Source of the DNA: Pseudomonadota bacterium
GTDB taxonomy: Bacteria; Pseudomonadota; Gammaproteobacteria; Steroidobacterales; Steroidobacteraceae
Direction: 5' to 3'
DNA: 64,000 bases
Assembly: GCA_037200975.1 (NCBI GenBank)
Contig: JBBCGI010000001.1
Span: 1-64,000 of the forward strand
Shown here: positions 55,642 to 64,000 of the stretch, piece by piece
Layout of the letters: every line of letters begins with the position of its first letter
Position numbering within the stretch: the first letter of the stretch is position 1
The notes under the pieces: model-generated
Told to the model about the DNA's origin: nothing
Database searches by the model: none
Seen by the model: the letters and a program-made list of their open reading frames with translations, nothing else
Made by a program: the position numbers and the translations under genes

Positions 55642-56369
55642 GACAACACCTCGCGTACCCAGCTGGCGCCCCGCTCGCGGCGCAGCAGCTCGGCCCGCAG
55701 CCGGATCAACAGCACCGCGCCGTAAAACAGCATGAATGCCAGGAACATCACCAACAACGGCCAGACCATGGACCACACCATGTCCGCCTTGCCTAACAAC
55801 CGCGTGGCCGGCTGGTGCAGCGAGTTCCACCAGTTCACCGAATACTTGATGATCGGAATGTTCACCACGCCGACGATGGCGAGCACTGCGCTCGCCTTGT
55901 CGGCCTTCTGCGGATCCTCGATGGCCGCACGCAGGCCCATGTAGCCCAGGTACAGGAACAGCAGGATCAGCTCCGAGGTCAGACGCGGATCCCAGGCCCA
56001 GTACGTGCCCCACATCGGCTTGCCCCACAGGCTGCCGGTGATCAGCGTGGCGACGGTGAACCAGGCGCCGATGGGCGCGCTGGCCGCCGCCGCGGCGTGC
56101 GCAACCTTCATGCGCCAGATCAGCCCGACCGCGGCCGCAATCGCCATGGTGGTGTAAATCATGAGCGACAGCGTCGCGCTCGGCGCATGTACATAGACGA
56201 TGCGATAGGCATCTTTCTGTTGATAGTCGAGCGGCGCCAGAACGAGGCCGCCATACAGCGCGATCAGCATCAACAACGCCGCCACTCCACCGAACCACGG
56301 CGCCCAGCGCTGCGCGAAACCGTACATGTACGGCGCAGATCCGAAGCGATGGAACCAAGTCCAGTTCAT
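55638..56369 (-). CDS. ccmC: Heme export/handling protein CcmC
   Basis: 243 residues, six membrane helices. WWD motif in WGKPMWGTYWAWDPRLTSEL, flanked by conserved periplasmic histidines (YVHAPSA, LHQPATR). CcmC loads heme onto CcmE. It begins 7 bases downstream of ccmB. Confidence 0.97.
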   Translation of the reverse strand: MNWTWFHRFGSAPYMYGFAQRWAPWFGGVAALLMLIALYGGLVLAPLDYQQKDAYRIVYVHAPSATLSLMIYTTMAIAAAVGLIWRMKVAHAAAAASAPIGAWFTVATLITGSLWGKPMWGTYWAWDPRLTSELILLFLYLGYMGLRAAIEDPQKADKASAVLAIVGVVNIPIIKYSVNWWNSLHQPATRLLGKADMVWSMVWPLLVMFLAFMLFYGAVLLIRLRAELLRRERGASWVREVLS

Positions 56370-56376
56370 TCAGCGA

Positions 56377-57057
56377 CTACTCCAATCCGATCCGCACCGC
56401 GGCGGCCGCGGCCAAGGGCGCGAGCGTGACGCCGAGCACGGCGATCGCCCCCAACATGTACATCGGCCCCGCGATCTCCGTGCCCGCGATCGCGTGCCGC
56501 GTGGCGTCCGAGCCGAACACCAGGATGGGCACCGACAGCGGCAGCGTCAGCAAGGACAGCAACACCCCGCCGCGACGCGCGCCGAGCGTGAGCCCCGCGC
56601 AGATCGCCCCGACCAGGCTCAACGCAAAACTGCCGAGCGCCAGCGCGGCGATCATGCTGACCAGCGCCTGCACCGGGACACCGAGCGCCAGCGCGGCCAG
56701 CGGCGCCGACAGCGCAAGCGGCAGGCCGGTCAGCAACCAGTGCGTGCAGGTCTTCGCAAACAACATCCAGGTCAACGACTGGCCGGACAACGCGAACTGC
56801 TCCAGCGTCCCATCTACCGCGTCGTCGCGAAACAGGAACTCCAGCGCTAGCAGCGAGGATAACAACGCGCCGATCCACAAGACACCCGGTGCGGCGTCTC
56901 GCAGTCGCGACAACTCGGGAGTTAATGTCAGGGGAAACAGCGTGGCCACGATCATGAAGAACAAGAGTGGCTGCAGAAGTTGCGAAGGTTTCCGGAAAGC
57001 GAGACGCAGGTCCCGCGCGGCAACCAGTTTTGCGGCAGTGAGGGCAGAAGTCTTCAT
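56377..57057 (-). CDS. ccmB: Heme exporter membrane subunit CcmB
   Basis: 226 residues with six membrane helices. ARDLRLAFRKPSQLLQPLLFF and FPLTLTPELSRLRDAAPGVLW are CcmB signatures. It pairs with the CcmA ATPase to drive holo-CcmE release. Overlaps ccmA by 4 bases. Confidence 0.97.
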   Translation of the reverse strand: MKTSALTAAKLVAARDLRLAFRKPSQLLQPLLFFMIVATLFPLTLTPELSRLRDAAPGVLWIGALLSSLLALEFLFRDDAVDGTLEQFALSGQSLTWMLFAKTCTHWLLTGLPLALSAPLAALALGVPVQALVSMIAALALGSFALSLVGAICAGLTLGARRGGVLLSLLTLPLSVPILVFGSDATRHAIAGTEIAGPMYMLGAIAVLGVTLAPLAAAAAVRIGLE

Positions 57058-57671
57058 GCCGCACTCAGCGTCAATTCGGCGACCGTCTCTGCGGCCAGCG
57101 GTAGCGAATGATGAACGGCGGCCACGACCAGTCCCGAACGCGCCAGTTGTTCGGCGATCAGATCGGCCACCAGTTGTTGCCCTTCGGCATCGAGATTCGT
57201 GGTGGGCTCATCGAGCAACCACAATGCGGCGTTGGCGAGTACGACGCCGGCGAGCGCGATGCGGCGCCGTTGGCCGGCCGACAGCAGCCGCACGGCGAGA
57301 TCCGCGAACGGCATCGCGCCGGTCCGCGCGAGCGCGGCATCGATTTCGGCGGAGGTCACGGCGCGACGAATCCCGACTGAAAAGCGCAGGTTCTCGCGCC
57401 CGGACAAATCACCCTTGAGCGGCGGCTCGTGCCCGAGATAGGCAAGTTCGGCGTGGAATTCATCGCGCGTTTCGCGCGTGGCGGCGCCCCGCCAGGTCAC
57501 GCGCCCCTCTTCCGGTTCGAGCAAACCGGCGATCGCGCGCAGCAGCGTGGTCTTGCCGGCGCCATTCTTGCCGGTCAGCAGCACGCAGCGGCCGGGGACG
57601 GCATCGAAACTGACGTTACGCAGCACGTGGCGATCGCCACGCCACAGGTGGACGCCTTGCACGCTCAACAT
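57054..57671 (-). CDS. ccmA: Heme exporter ATP-binding protein CcmA
   Basis: 205 residues. Walker A GKNGAGKTTLLRAIAG (about 34-49), signature LSAGQRRRIALA, Walker B ALWLLDEPTTNLD. First gene of ccmABCDEFGHI. Its ATG lies only five bases after the CCA end of the tRNA-Leu gene on the same strand, so there is no room for a promoter or a normal ribosome-binding site; see the findings. Confidence 0.96.
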   Translation of the reverse strand: MLSVQGVHLWRGDRHVLRNVSFDAVPGRCVLLTGKNGAGKTTLLRAIAGLLEPEEGRVTWRGAATRETRDEFHAELAYLGHEPPLKGDLSGRENLRFSVGIRRAVTSAEIDAALARTGAMPFADLAVRLLSAGQRRRIALAGVVLANAALWLLDEPTTNLDAEGQQLVADLIAEQLARSGLVVAAVHHSLPLAAETVAELTLSAA

Positions 57672-57676
57672 CTGAA

Positions 57677-57763
57677 TGGTGCCCCGGGCCGGAATCGAAC
57701 CGGCATGGCCTTGCGACCGACGGATTTTAAGTCCGTTGCGTCTACCAATTCCGCCACCGGGGC
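57677..57763 (-). tRNA. leuZ: tRNA-Leu (anticodon TAA)
   Basis: 87 bases including the encoded CCA. The acceptor stem GCCCCGG pairs with CCGGGGC; the long variable arm is typical of class II tRNAs; the anticodon loop reads ACTTAAAAT around TAA; the T-loop has GGTTCGATTCC. Last of three tRNAs in the order Gly, Cys, Leu, the glyW-cysT-leuZ order of E. coli. Confidence 0.96.
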
Positions 57764-57773
57764 AAAGGACATG

Positions 57774-57847
57774 TGGAGGCTAGGGTCGGAATCGAACCGG
57801 CATAGACGGCTTTGCAGGCCGCTGCATAACCATTCTGCCACCTAGCC
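57774..57847 (-). tRNA. cysT: tRNA-Cys (anticodon GCA)
   Basis: 74 bases with encoded CCA. Acceptor stem GGCTAGG/CCTAGCC, anticodon loop CCTGCAAAG with GCA, T-loop GGTTCGATTCC, and discriminator base U, as expected for cysteine tRNA. Confidence 0.96.
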
Positions 57848-57877
57848 CGAGGACCCGAATGATGAGGTCCGAAAGAT

Positions 57878-57953
<76 letters not shown>

Positions 57954-57971
57954 ATCCTGGAGAGGGCGCAA

Positions 57972-57999
57972 ATTCTAGGGCCCTCTCACGCCAAGTCAA
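57972..57999 (-). promoter_or_regulatory. Sigma70-type promoter for the tRNA cluster
   Basis: On the - strand TTGACT (57999-57994), a 16-base spacer, then TAGAAT (57977-57972) lie 18 bases ahead of tRNA-Gly, with a GC-rich discriminator after the -10 box as in stringently controlled stable-RNA promoters. The -35 box overlaps the stop codon of the LOG gene. An inverted repeat (57960-57967 with 57980-57987) straddles the -10 box. Confidence 0.75.
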
Positions 58000-58562
58000 G
58001 GAGTTCCGGCTGATGCAAGCCCCTCTTTTGCAAGGATTTGCATAACAGCGCTCACGGAATCCGCGTTGCGCCACCGGGTCCGGCTCACGGGCGTCACGAA
58101 CTGCTCCGTAACCGCGTGATCGAGCATCGCGTACAGGGGCGCGAAGTAGTTTTCGATGTTGGCAATGATCACCGGCTTGGCGTGCAGGCCGAGCTGCGCC
58201 CAGGTGACGATCTCGACCAGTTCGTCGAAGGTCCCCATCCCGCCGGGCAGCCCGACGAACGCATCCGACAGGTCCGCCATGAGCGTCTTGCGTTCGTGCA
58301 TCGTGTCGACGACGTGTTGCTCGGTGAGATGCGGATGCGCGAGCTCGCGCTCGATGAGCATGCGCGGGATCACGCCGATGACGCGGCCGCCGGCCGCCAG
58401 CACGGCATCCGCCGCGATGCCCATGAGCCCGAGCCGCCCGCCGCCGTAGACCAGCGTGGCGCCGGCTTTCGCCAGGGCGCCGCCGAGCTCGCGCGCCGCG
58501 GCCGAGTAGCTAGGGCGCGCGCCGGGGGCCGAACCGCAGAACACGCACACCGCACGCGTCAT
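57996..58562 (-). CDS. LOG-family phosphoribohydrolase (TIGR00730 type)
   Basis: 188 residues from ATG 58562. Rossmann-like fold with VCVFCGSAPGARPSY, LVYGGGRLGLMG, HERKTLM and the signature PGGMGTFDELVE (106-117). Proteins of this family cleave nucleoside 5'-monophosphates at the N-glycosidic bond; plant and bacterial members release cytokinins from their ribotides. Overlaps pgsA by 4 bases. Confidence 0.93.
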   Translation of the reverse strand: MTRAVCVFCGSAPGARPSYSAAARELGGALAKAGATLVYGGGRLGLMGIAADAVLAAGGRVIGVIPRMLIERELAHPHLTEQHVVDTMHERKTLMADLSDAFVGLPGGMGTFDELVEIVTWAQLGLHAKPVIIANIENYFAPLYAMLDHAVTEQFVTPVSRTRWRNADSVSAVMQILAKEGLASAGTP

Positions 58563-59203
58563 GTGGGGCTGCGCAAATCCGGCCAGGCTGCCCGCAGGTA
58601 AGCAATCGCCGAGATCAGCGTGAGCACGGCCGCCACCACCGTGAGCACCAGGCCGATCTCGAACACCGGAATGGTGAAGCCCGGGACGATGGGCAGGCTC
58701 CAGCGGAACAACATGCACGACAACCCGACGATCTGCAGGATGGTCTTGTACTTGGCGAGCTGGCTGACCTTCACCTTGCCGCGTTGGCCGATCTCGGCCA
58801 TCCATTCGCGCAATGCGGAGATCGCGATCTCGCGGCCGATGATGATGATCGAGGAGAGCACCAGGATGACCTGCACGGATTCCTTGCGCAGCGTGTAGCG
58901 GGCTCCATCGAGCGCTTCGAGGCCGGGCACGACGATGTTCGGCATTTCCTTGCTGAGCAGCAGCACCAGCGCGACGGCGACGATCAGCTTGTCGGCGACC
59001 GGGTCGAGGAACGCACCGAGGCGCGAGGTCTGCCCCATCTTGCGGGCGAAATATCCGTCGAGCGAATCCGTGATGCCCGCGGCGGCGAACAGCAGCCCGG
59101 CCGCCGGATCGGCCCAGCCGCCGGGTAGATAGAAGAACACGATGACCAGCGGAATCGCGAAGATGCGCAGCCAGGTCAGCGTGTTGGGAAGATTCCACAT
59201 CAT
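58559..59203 (-). CDS. pgsA: CDP-diacylglycerol--glycerol-3-phosphate 3-phosphatidyltransferase
   Basis: 214 residues, several membrane helices. The CDP-alcohol phosphotransferase motif is complete: Asp46, Asp49, Gly50, Ala53, Arg54, Gly63, Asp67 and Asp71 in DSLDGYFARKMG and LGAFLDPVADK. It makes phosphatidylglycerol phosphate at the inner membrane. uvrC-pgsA-tRNA order is conserved in gammaproteobacteria; here a LOG gene is inserted. Confidence 0.97.
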   Translation of the reverse strand: MMWNLPNTLTWLRIFAIPLVIVFFYLPGGWADPAAGLLFAAAGITDSLDGYFARKMGQTSRLGAFLDPVADKLIVAVALVLLLSKEMPNIVVPGLEALDGARYTLRKESVQVILVLSSIIIIGREIAISALREWMAEIGQRGKVKVSQLAKYKTILQIVGLSCMLFRWSLPIVPGFTIPVFEIGLVLTVVAAVLTLISAIAYLRAAWPDLRSPT

Positions 59204-59248
59204 GTCGTTTGTATGGGTCGTCGGCGCTGGTACCCAGCGCGGCGGCGC

Positions 59249-61063
59249 TCAGGCACCCGGATGCAAGTGATCATAAAGGGTGCGCGCCAGCATTGTCCCG
59301 ATTCCGCTCACCACCTCGAAGTCCCCGACGCCCGCGCGCATCAGCCCCTGCATGCCGCCGAAGTGCCGCAGCAACGCACGGCGCTTGGCGGGCCCCAGCC
59401 CCGGAATCGTTTCCAGCACGGATTCGTTGTGGCGCCGGGCGCGCCGCTTGCGATGCCCGGTGATCGCGAACCGGTGCGCCTCGTCGCGGATGCGCTGGAC
59501 CACGCGCAACGCCTGCGAGTCGGGCCCCGGTACGATCGGCGCCGCATCGCCATGCACGAACAACCGCTCCTGGCCCGCCTTGCGATCCGGCCCCTTGGCG
59601 ACGCCGACCAGCTTGAGCGCGCCGAACCCGAGTTGCTCGAGCTCCGCGTACACCTCGTTGATCTGGCCGAGCCCGCCGTCGATGAGCAACACGTCGGGCG
59701 CAACCACTTCACCGCTGCGGATACGTTCGTAGCGCCGCTTCAACGCCTGGCGCAATGCGCCGTAATCATCACCAGGCGTCACGCCGGTGATGTTGAACCG
59801 GCGGTATTCCTTCTTCATGGGCCCCTCGGGGCCGTACACCACGCACGAGGCCACCGTGCCCTCGCCCGCCGTGTGGCTGATGTCGAAACACTCCAGCCGC
59901 TGCGGCGTCTTGTCGAGGCCTAACAAGCCGCCGAGCGCGATCAGCATGTCTTCGATGTCGGCGCGGCGCGCGCGGCGCATGCGCAGCGCCTGCGTGGCGT
60001 TCTCCAGCGTCATGCCGAGGAAACGCAGCGGCAAGGCGCGCGACGGGCGCCACACGCGGGTCGGCGTGCCGGCCCGCGACCCGAGTGCGTCGGCCAGCGA
60101 TTCGGACTCCGCCAGGTCGAGGTTCACCAGTATTTCCGGCGGCGGCGGCGTCTCCGCGTAGTACTGCATGAGGAACGACGCCAGCGCCTCGCCGGGCTCC
60201 GTCAATGCGCCCTTCGGGAAATAACTCGTGGCGCCGAGATTGCGGCCACCGCGAATGATCATCACCGTGACCGCATATTCGCCCGGCTCACCGACCAGCG
60301 CGAACACGTCGATGTCGCGATCGCCCCCGGCGGTGACGATCTGCTGCGCCTGCACCTGTTTCAACGCCGCGAGCTGGTCGCGCAGCGCGGCGGCGCGCTC
60401 GAACTGCAGGCTCTCCGCGGATTTCTCCATCGCCGCGGACAGCTCGGTGAAGACCTCGTCGTTGCGGCCCTCCAGCACCTTGACCGCGGCGGTGATGTCG
60501 CGCGCATAGTCCTCGCGCGAAATGAGCGCCACGCAGGGCGCGGAGCAACGGCCGATCTGGTGCTGCAGGCAGGGGCGGCTGCGATTCTCGAAGAACGAGT
60601 CGCGGCAGTTCCGGATGCGGAAGATCTTCTGCACGCTCTGCAGGGTTTCCTTCACCGCGCCGGCGCTTGGGAACGGCCCGAAGTAACGCCCCGGCAGGTT
60701 GCGCGCGCCGCGGTAGAACACCAGCCGCGGGAACTCGTGCCCCGCCGGTAGATAGACGTACGGGAAACTCTTGTCGTCGCGCAACACGATGTTGTAACGC
60801 GGCTTGTGCTCCTTGATGAGGTTGTATTCGAGCAGCAGCGCCTCGGTCTCGGAGTTGGTCAGCGTGACTTCGATGCGCGCGATATGCCCGACCAGCGCCT
60901 GCACTTTCGGATCGACGTTGCTGGCGAGGAAATAATTGCCGACCCGGTCGCGCAGGCTGCGCGCCTTGCCCACGTACAGCAGCTCGCCGGATTCCGAGTA
61001 CATGCGGTACACGCCGGGCCGGCGCGGCAGGCTGCCGATGAAATCCTTGTGATCGAAGTTCAC
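59249..61063 (-). CDS. uvrC: Excinuclease ABC subunit C
   Basis: 604 residues from GTG 61063 (GAGG 5 bases upstream); an ATG at 61084 is an alternative. GIY-YIG nuclease domain at the N-terminus (RRPGVYRMY, LLYVGKARSLRDRVGNYF), a UVR motif near residues 200-235, the RNase H-like C-terminal endonuclease (LECFDISHTAGEGTVASCVV, LLIDGGLGQINEV) and tandem helix-hairpin-helix motifs (IPGLGPAKRRALLRHFG). It makes both incisions in nucleotide excision repair. Confidence 0.97.
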   Translation of the reverse strand: MNFDHKDFIGSLPRRPGVYRMYSESGELLYVGKARSLRDRVGNYFLASNVDPKVQALVGHIARIEVTLTNSETEALLLEYNLIKEHKPRYNIVLRDDKSFPYVYLPAGHEFPRLVFYRGARNLPGRYFGPFPSAGAVKETLQSVQKIFRIRNCRDSFFENRSRPCLQHQIGRCSAPCVALISREDYARDITAAVKVLEGRNDEVFTELSAAMEKSAESLQFERAAALRDQLAALKQVQAQQIVTAGGDRDIDVFALVGEPGEYAVTVMIIRGGRNLGATSYFPKGALTEPGEALASFLMQYYAETPPPPEILVNLDLAESESLADALGSRAGTPTRVWRPSRALPLRFLGMTLENATQALRMRRARRADIEDMLIALGGLLGLDKTPQRLECFDISHTAGEGTVASCVVYGPEGPMKKEYRRFNITGVTPGDDYGALRQALKRRYERIRSGEVVAPDVLLIDGGLGQINEVYAELEQLGFGALKLVGVAKGPDRKAGQERLFVHGDAAPIVPGPDSQALRVVQRIRDEAHRFAITGHRKRRARRHNESVLETIPGLGPAKRRALLRHFGGMQGLMRAGVGDFEVVSGIGTMLARTLYDHLHPGA

Positions 61064-61070
61064 GCGCGCC

Positions 61071-61706
61071 TCACAGGCCCGCAAGGTCCGCCGCGCGCCG
61101 CAGGACGGCGCGAAACATGTCGGTGGTGAGCCGGCGCGTCTGCGTGTTGTAGCGGCTGCAATGATAGGAATCGATCATGTGCCGGCCGCCGGGCAATTCG
61201 AATTCGTTGCCATGGCCGAACTTCGCCGCGGCGCGTTTGAGGCCGGAAGCCGTCAACACCGCGTCGTGCGCGACGGTGCCCAGAGCGAGGACCGCCTGCA
61301 CCGACGTCAGCTTCGCCAGCTCCGCCGCCAGGTACTGGTTGCAGGTCTTGATCTCGACGGGCAGCGGTTTGTTTTCCGGCGGCAGGCATTTGACGGCATT
61401 CGTAATGCGAACGCCGGGCAGTTTCAAGCCATCGAAGCGGTCCACCGAAGTCTCCGCGCTGGCGAGGCCCAGCTCGTGCAGCGACTTATATAAGAGTATC
61501 CCGGCGTAATCCCCGGTGAACGGGCGGCCGGTGCGATTGGCGCCATGCATGCCGGGCGCCAGCCCCACGATCAGCAGCCTGGGCTGGACATCACCGAAAG
61601 GCGCGACAGGTTTGCTGTGATAGTCGGGGTTCTGGTGCGCGGATTTCGCCAGAAACGAAGACAGCCGCGGGCACAGCGTGCAGTCGGGACAGAAGGTCGC
61701 CGCCAA
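61071..61706 (-). CDS. Uracil-DNA glycosylase, family 5 (UDGb) type
   Basis: 211 residues. N-terminal iron-sulfur cysteines Cys6, Cys9 and Cys12 (FCPDCTLCPRL) with more downstream (AVKCLPPENKP). Motif 1 GLAPGMHGANRTGRPFTGDY is typical of UDGb, which lacks the polar catalytic residue of family 1 and removes uracil, hypoxanthine and other deaminated bases. Motif 2 reads YHCSRYNTQTRRLT; the usual Pro after His is Cys here. It ends 7 bases upstream of the uvrC GTG, so the two repair genes are probably co-transcribed. Confidence 0.88.
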   Translation of the reverse strand: MAATFCPDCTLCPRLSSFLAKSAHQNPDYHSKPVAPFGDVQPRLLIVGLAPGMHGANRTGRPFTGDYAGILLYKSLHELGLASAETSVDRFDGLKLPGVRITNAVKCLPPENKPLPVEIKTCNQYLAAELAKLTSVQAVLALGTVAHDAVLTASGLKRAAAKFGHGNEFELPGGRHMIDSYHCSRYNTQTRRLTTDMFRAVLRRAADLAGL

Positions 61707-61757
61707 TATTCCCCCTCATAGAAACAGAAGCGATGTCGGAATCGCGCGGCGCGCGAA

Positions 61758-63086
61758 CTATCCCTGCATGCGCCGGATGATGGCGTCGCCGAATCCCGAA
61801 CAGGTCAACAACGTGGCGCCCGGGATCAGGCGCTGCAGGTCTTCCTCGACGTTCTTGCGCGCGGCGATGTCGCGTTTCGTCGCACGGATGGCTTCGCGCA
61901 AACGCGCCAGGTCGTAAGTCATTTCCTTGGCGGCGATGGTGTCGGCCACGCCCTGCAGGATGAGCTCCGCGGCTTCCTTCCAGCCGATGTAACGCAGCAT
62001 CATCTCCGCCGACAGGATCAAACTACCCGGGTTCACGCGATCCTTGCCGGCGAACCCCGGCGCGGTACCGTGTGTGGCTTCGAACACCGCCAAGCCGTCG
62101 CCGATGTTGCCGCCCGGCGCGATGCCGATGCCGCCCACCTGTGCCGCCAGCGCATCCGAGATGTAGTCGCCGTTGAGGTTGAGCGTGGCGATCACGTCGT
62201 AGTCTTCCGGCCGCAGCAGTACCTGCTGCAGGAAGTTGTCGGCGATCACGTCCTTGACGACGATTTCCTTGCCGTTGACGGGGTTCTTGAAGCTGCACCA
62301 CGGGCCGTTGCCGATGGGTTTGGCACCGTACTCTTCCTTCGCGAGTAGATAGCCCCACTGCATGAAGGCACCTTCGGTGTACTTCATGATGTTGCCCTTG
62401 TGCACCAGGCTCACCGACACGCGATCGTTTTCGATGGCGTACTGGATGGCCTTGCGCACCAGGCGCTGGCTGCCCTCTTTCGACACCGGCTTGATGCCGA
62501 TACCCGAACTCGCCGGGAAGCGGATGCCGCTCACCTTGAGCTCGCTCTGCAGAAAATGGATGAGCTTGTGGACTTCTTCCGAGCCGGTCGGCCACTCGAT
62601 GCCGGCGTAGATGTCTTCGGTGTTCTCGCGGAACACGACCATGTCGGTGAGCGAGGCATCCGCCATCGGCGTCGAGACGCCGGGGAAATAGCGGATCGGG
62701 CGTACGCAGGCGTACAGATCGAGGTTCTGGCGCATGGCCACGTTCAGCGAGCGCATGCCACCGCCCACCGGCGTGCCGAGCGGGCCCTTGATGGAGACGA
62801 CGAAGTCGCGCAATGCCGTCAGCGTTTCGTCCGGAAACCCGGTGCCGTACACCTTGGTAGCCTTGTCGCCCGCAAAGACCTCCACCCACGAGATCTTGCG
62901 CTTGCCACCGTAGGCCTTCTGCACGGCCGCGTTCACCACCTTCAACATCACCGGCGTGATGTCGATGCCGATTCCGTCGCCTTCGATGAAAGCGATGATG
63001 GGTTGGTCCGGAACGTTGAGCGACGAGTCCGGATTGATCGTGATGCGCTGGCCGACTGTGGGTACCGTGATCTTTTCGTATTTCAT
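61758..63086 (-). CDS. icd: Isocitrate dehydrogenase, NADP-dependent
   Basis: 442 residues from ATG 63086. Oxidative decarboxylation of isocitrate in the TCA cycle. [68 protein letters not shown] and [19 protein letters not shown] follow homodimeric bacterial ICDH. The Ser in VSTPM aligns with the regulatory phosphoserine of E. coli Icd. Gap to the upstream DAHP synthase gene is only 17 bases, so no obvious separate promoter. Confidence 0.97.
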   Translation of the reverse strand: MKYEKITVPTVGQRITINPDSSLNVPDQPIIAFIEGDGIGIDITPVMLKVVNAAVQKAYGGKRKISWVEVFAGDKATKVYGTGFPDETLTALRDFVVSIKGPLGTPVGGGMRSLNVAMRQNLDLYACVRPIRYFPGVSTPMADASLTDMVVFRENTEDIYAGIEWPTGSEEVHKLIHFLQSELKVSGIRFPASSGIGIKPVSKEGSQRLVRKAIQYAIENDRVSVSLVHKGNIMKYTEGAFMQWGYLLAKEEYGAKPIGNGPWCSFKNPVNGKEIVVKDVIADNFLQQVLLRPEDYDVIATLNLNGDYISDALAAQVGGIGIAPGGNIGDGLAVFEATHGTAPGFAGKDRVNPGSLILSAEMMLRYIGWKEAAELILQGVADTIAAKEMTYDLARLREAIRATKRDIAARKNVEEDLQRLIPGATLLTCSGFGDAIIRRMQG

Positions 63087-63103
63087 GCTGTACCAGACAG
63101 CAA

Positions 63104-64000
63104 TTAACGTGCCGGCCCGGATCCGTGTGTGCCGGGACCGTGCCGGCCGATCAACATCGCCATCTCCAGCGCCTGTTCGTAGTTCAGGCGCGGATCGACG
63201 GTGGACTTGTACGCCCGCGCGAGATCCGCGTCGGTCAGCCCGCGCGCGCCGCCCGTGCATTCGGTGACGTCTTCGCCGGTCAATTCGATGTGGACGCCGC
63301 CCAGGAACGAGCCGTTGTCCTCGTGCACCTTGAACGACAGCTCGAGCTCCTTGAGGATGTTCTCGAAGCGGCGCGTCTTCAAACCACCCGAACTGGTCTC
63401 GGTGTTGCCGTGCATGGGGTCGCAGACCCACAGCACCTGGTGGCCGGTCTCGCGGACCGCCTTGATCATCTTGGGCAGGCCCTTCTCGACATCCTTTGCG
63501 CCGAAGCGATGGATGATGGTGAGACGTCCGGGCGTGTTCTGCGGGTTCAACGTCGTCACGAGCCCCTGCAGCCAGGCGGCATCCATTGCGGGGCCTATCT
63601 TCACGCCCATCGGGTTCGCGATGCCGCGGAAGAACTCCACGTGCGCGCCCTCGAGCTGCGCGGTGCGCATGCCGATCCACGGCATGTGTGTCGACAGGTT
63701 GTACCAGCGCTTGTTGCGCTCGATGTAACGGGTCTGCGCCTGCTCGTAGTGCATGAGCAGGCCTTCGTGCGAGGCGAAGAAATCGACGGCGGTGACTTCA
63801 TGCGGCGCGCGGCCGCCGCTCACGCGTTCGAAGAAGTCGAGCGAGTCGCCGATCGAGTCGACGATCTTCTGGTACTGCTCGATCAGCGGCGAATGTTTCA
63901 TGAAACCGAGATCCCAGTATCTCGGGTGATGCAGATCCGCGAAGCCGCCATCACACAGCGCGCGCACGAAGTTCAACGTGAGCGCCGCGCGTTCGTAGCC
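63104..64000 (-). CDS. Class II (plant-type) DAHP synthase, partial
   Basis: About 298 C-terminal residues; the 5' part lies beyond the right edge of the window. First committed step of aromatic amino acid synthesis, condensing phosphoenolpyruvate and erythrose 4-phosphate. Class II signatures: [14 protein letters not shown] at the edge, [55 protein letters not shown] (metal/substrate site) and [20 protein letters not shown] with metal-site Glu and Asp. Class II enzymes replace the AroF/G/H type in many proteobacteria. The ATG inside the visible part (63976) is internal. Confidence 0.95.
   Translation of the reverse strand, partial: GYERAALTLNFVRALCDGGFADLHHPRYWDLGFMKHSPLIEQYQKIVDSIGDSLDFFERVSGGRAPHEVTAVDFFASHEGLLMHYEQAQTRYIERNKRWYNLSTHMPWIGMRTAQLEGAHVEFFRGIANPMGVKIGPAMDAAWLQGLVTTLNPQNTPGRLTIIHRFGAKDVEKGLPKMIKAVRETGHQVLWVCDPMHGNTETSSGGLKTRRFENILKELELSFKVHEDNGSFLGGVHIELTGEDVTECTGGARGLTDADLARAYKSTVDPRLNYEQALEMAMLIGRHGPGTHGSGPAR

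Overview
The window looks like a chromosomal segment of a high-GC, free-living gammaproteobacterium, probably near Steroidobacteraceae, Nevskiales or Xanthomonadales (inference from gene content and order; I ran no phylogeny). Several gene orders are the classical gammaproteobacterial ones: fabD-fabG-acpP-fabF followed by pabB-pabC-mltG-tmk-holB-pilZ, and uvrC-pgsA followed by tRNA-Gly, tRNA-Cys and tRNA-Leu. Nothing in the window looks like a prophage, an insertion sequence or a CRISPR array.

Layout. 1-5752: the end of a TPR protein, a class III CoA-transferase divergent from an HMG-CoA-lyase-type enzyme, a PrxII-type peroxiredoxin, and etfBA. 5810-16674: a long + strand run with an oligopeptide ABC transporter (oppB, oppC and a fused oppDF), an AlaA-type aminotransferase, and an AddB/AddA-like nuclease and helicase-nuclease pair. 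16776-22486: on the - strand, type II secretion genes gspG-H-I-J-K-L-M-N without gspC-F. 22531-31823: on the + strand, a rhombosortase, then fatty acid synthesis, folate (pabB, pabC), MltG, Tmk, HolB and PilZ. 31849-38908: a cNMP/rhodanese protein, a FadB-like multienzyme, an EEP-fold phosphohydrolase, a TIR-like protein, an unknown protein and a secreted subtilase with a GlyGly-CTERM tail. 39347-41175: two exported proteins, SMP-30-like and ThuA-like. 41267-64000: an almost unbroken - strand run with an aldo/keto reductase, a VOC protein with a histone-H1-like tail, a membrane-anchored unknown, a second beta-oxidation pair (thiolase and FadB-like), MATE and nucleotide-type transporters, a MaoC dehydratase, the complete ccmABCDEFGHI cytochrome c maturation operon, three tRNAs, a LOG-family hydrolase, pgsA, uvrC, a family-5 uracil-DNA glycosylase, icd, and a class II DAHP synthase that runs off the right edge.

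How the parts fit. ETF, two FadB-like multienzymes, thiolase, CoA-transferase, HMG-CoA-lyase-type enzyme and MaoC protein point to broad use of acyl-CoA substrates. The most coherent system here is the trio of a type II pseudopilin operon, a divergent rhombosortase next to it, and a GlyGly-CTERM subtilase about 14 kb away: export machine, processing protease and likely substrate in one window. Other points of interest are a ThsB-like TIR protein with Gln where a catalytic Glu is expected, a ccmA start codon five bases from the 3' end of a tRNA gene, a collagen-like tail on GspI, a PIAGT motif in PabB, and two long perfect hairpins between convergent genes.
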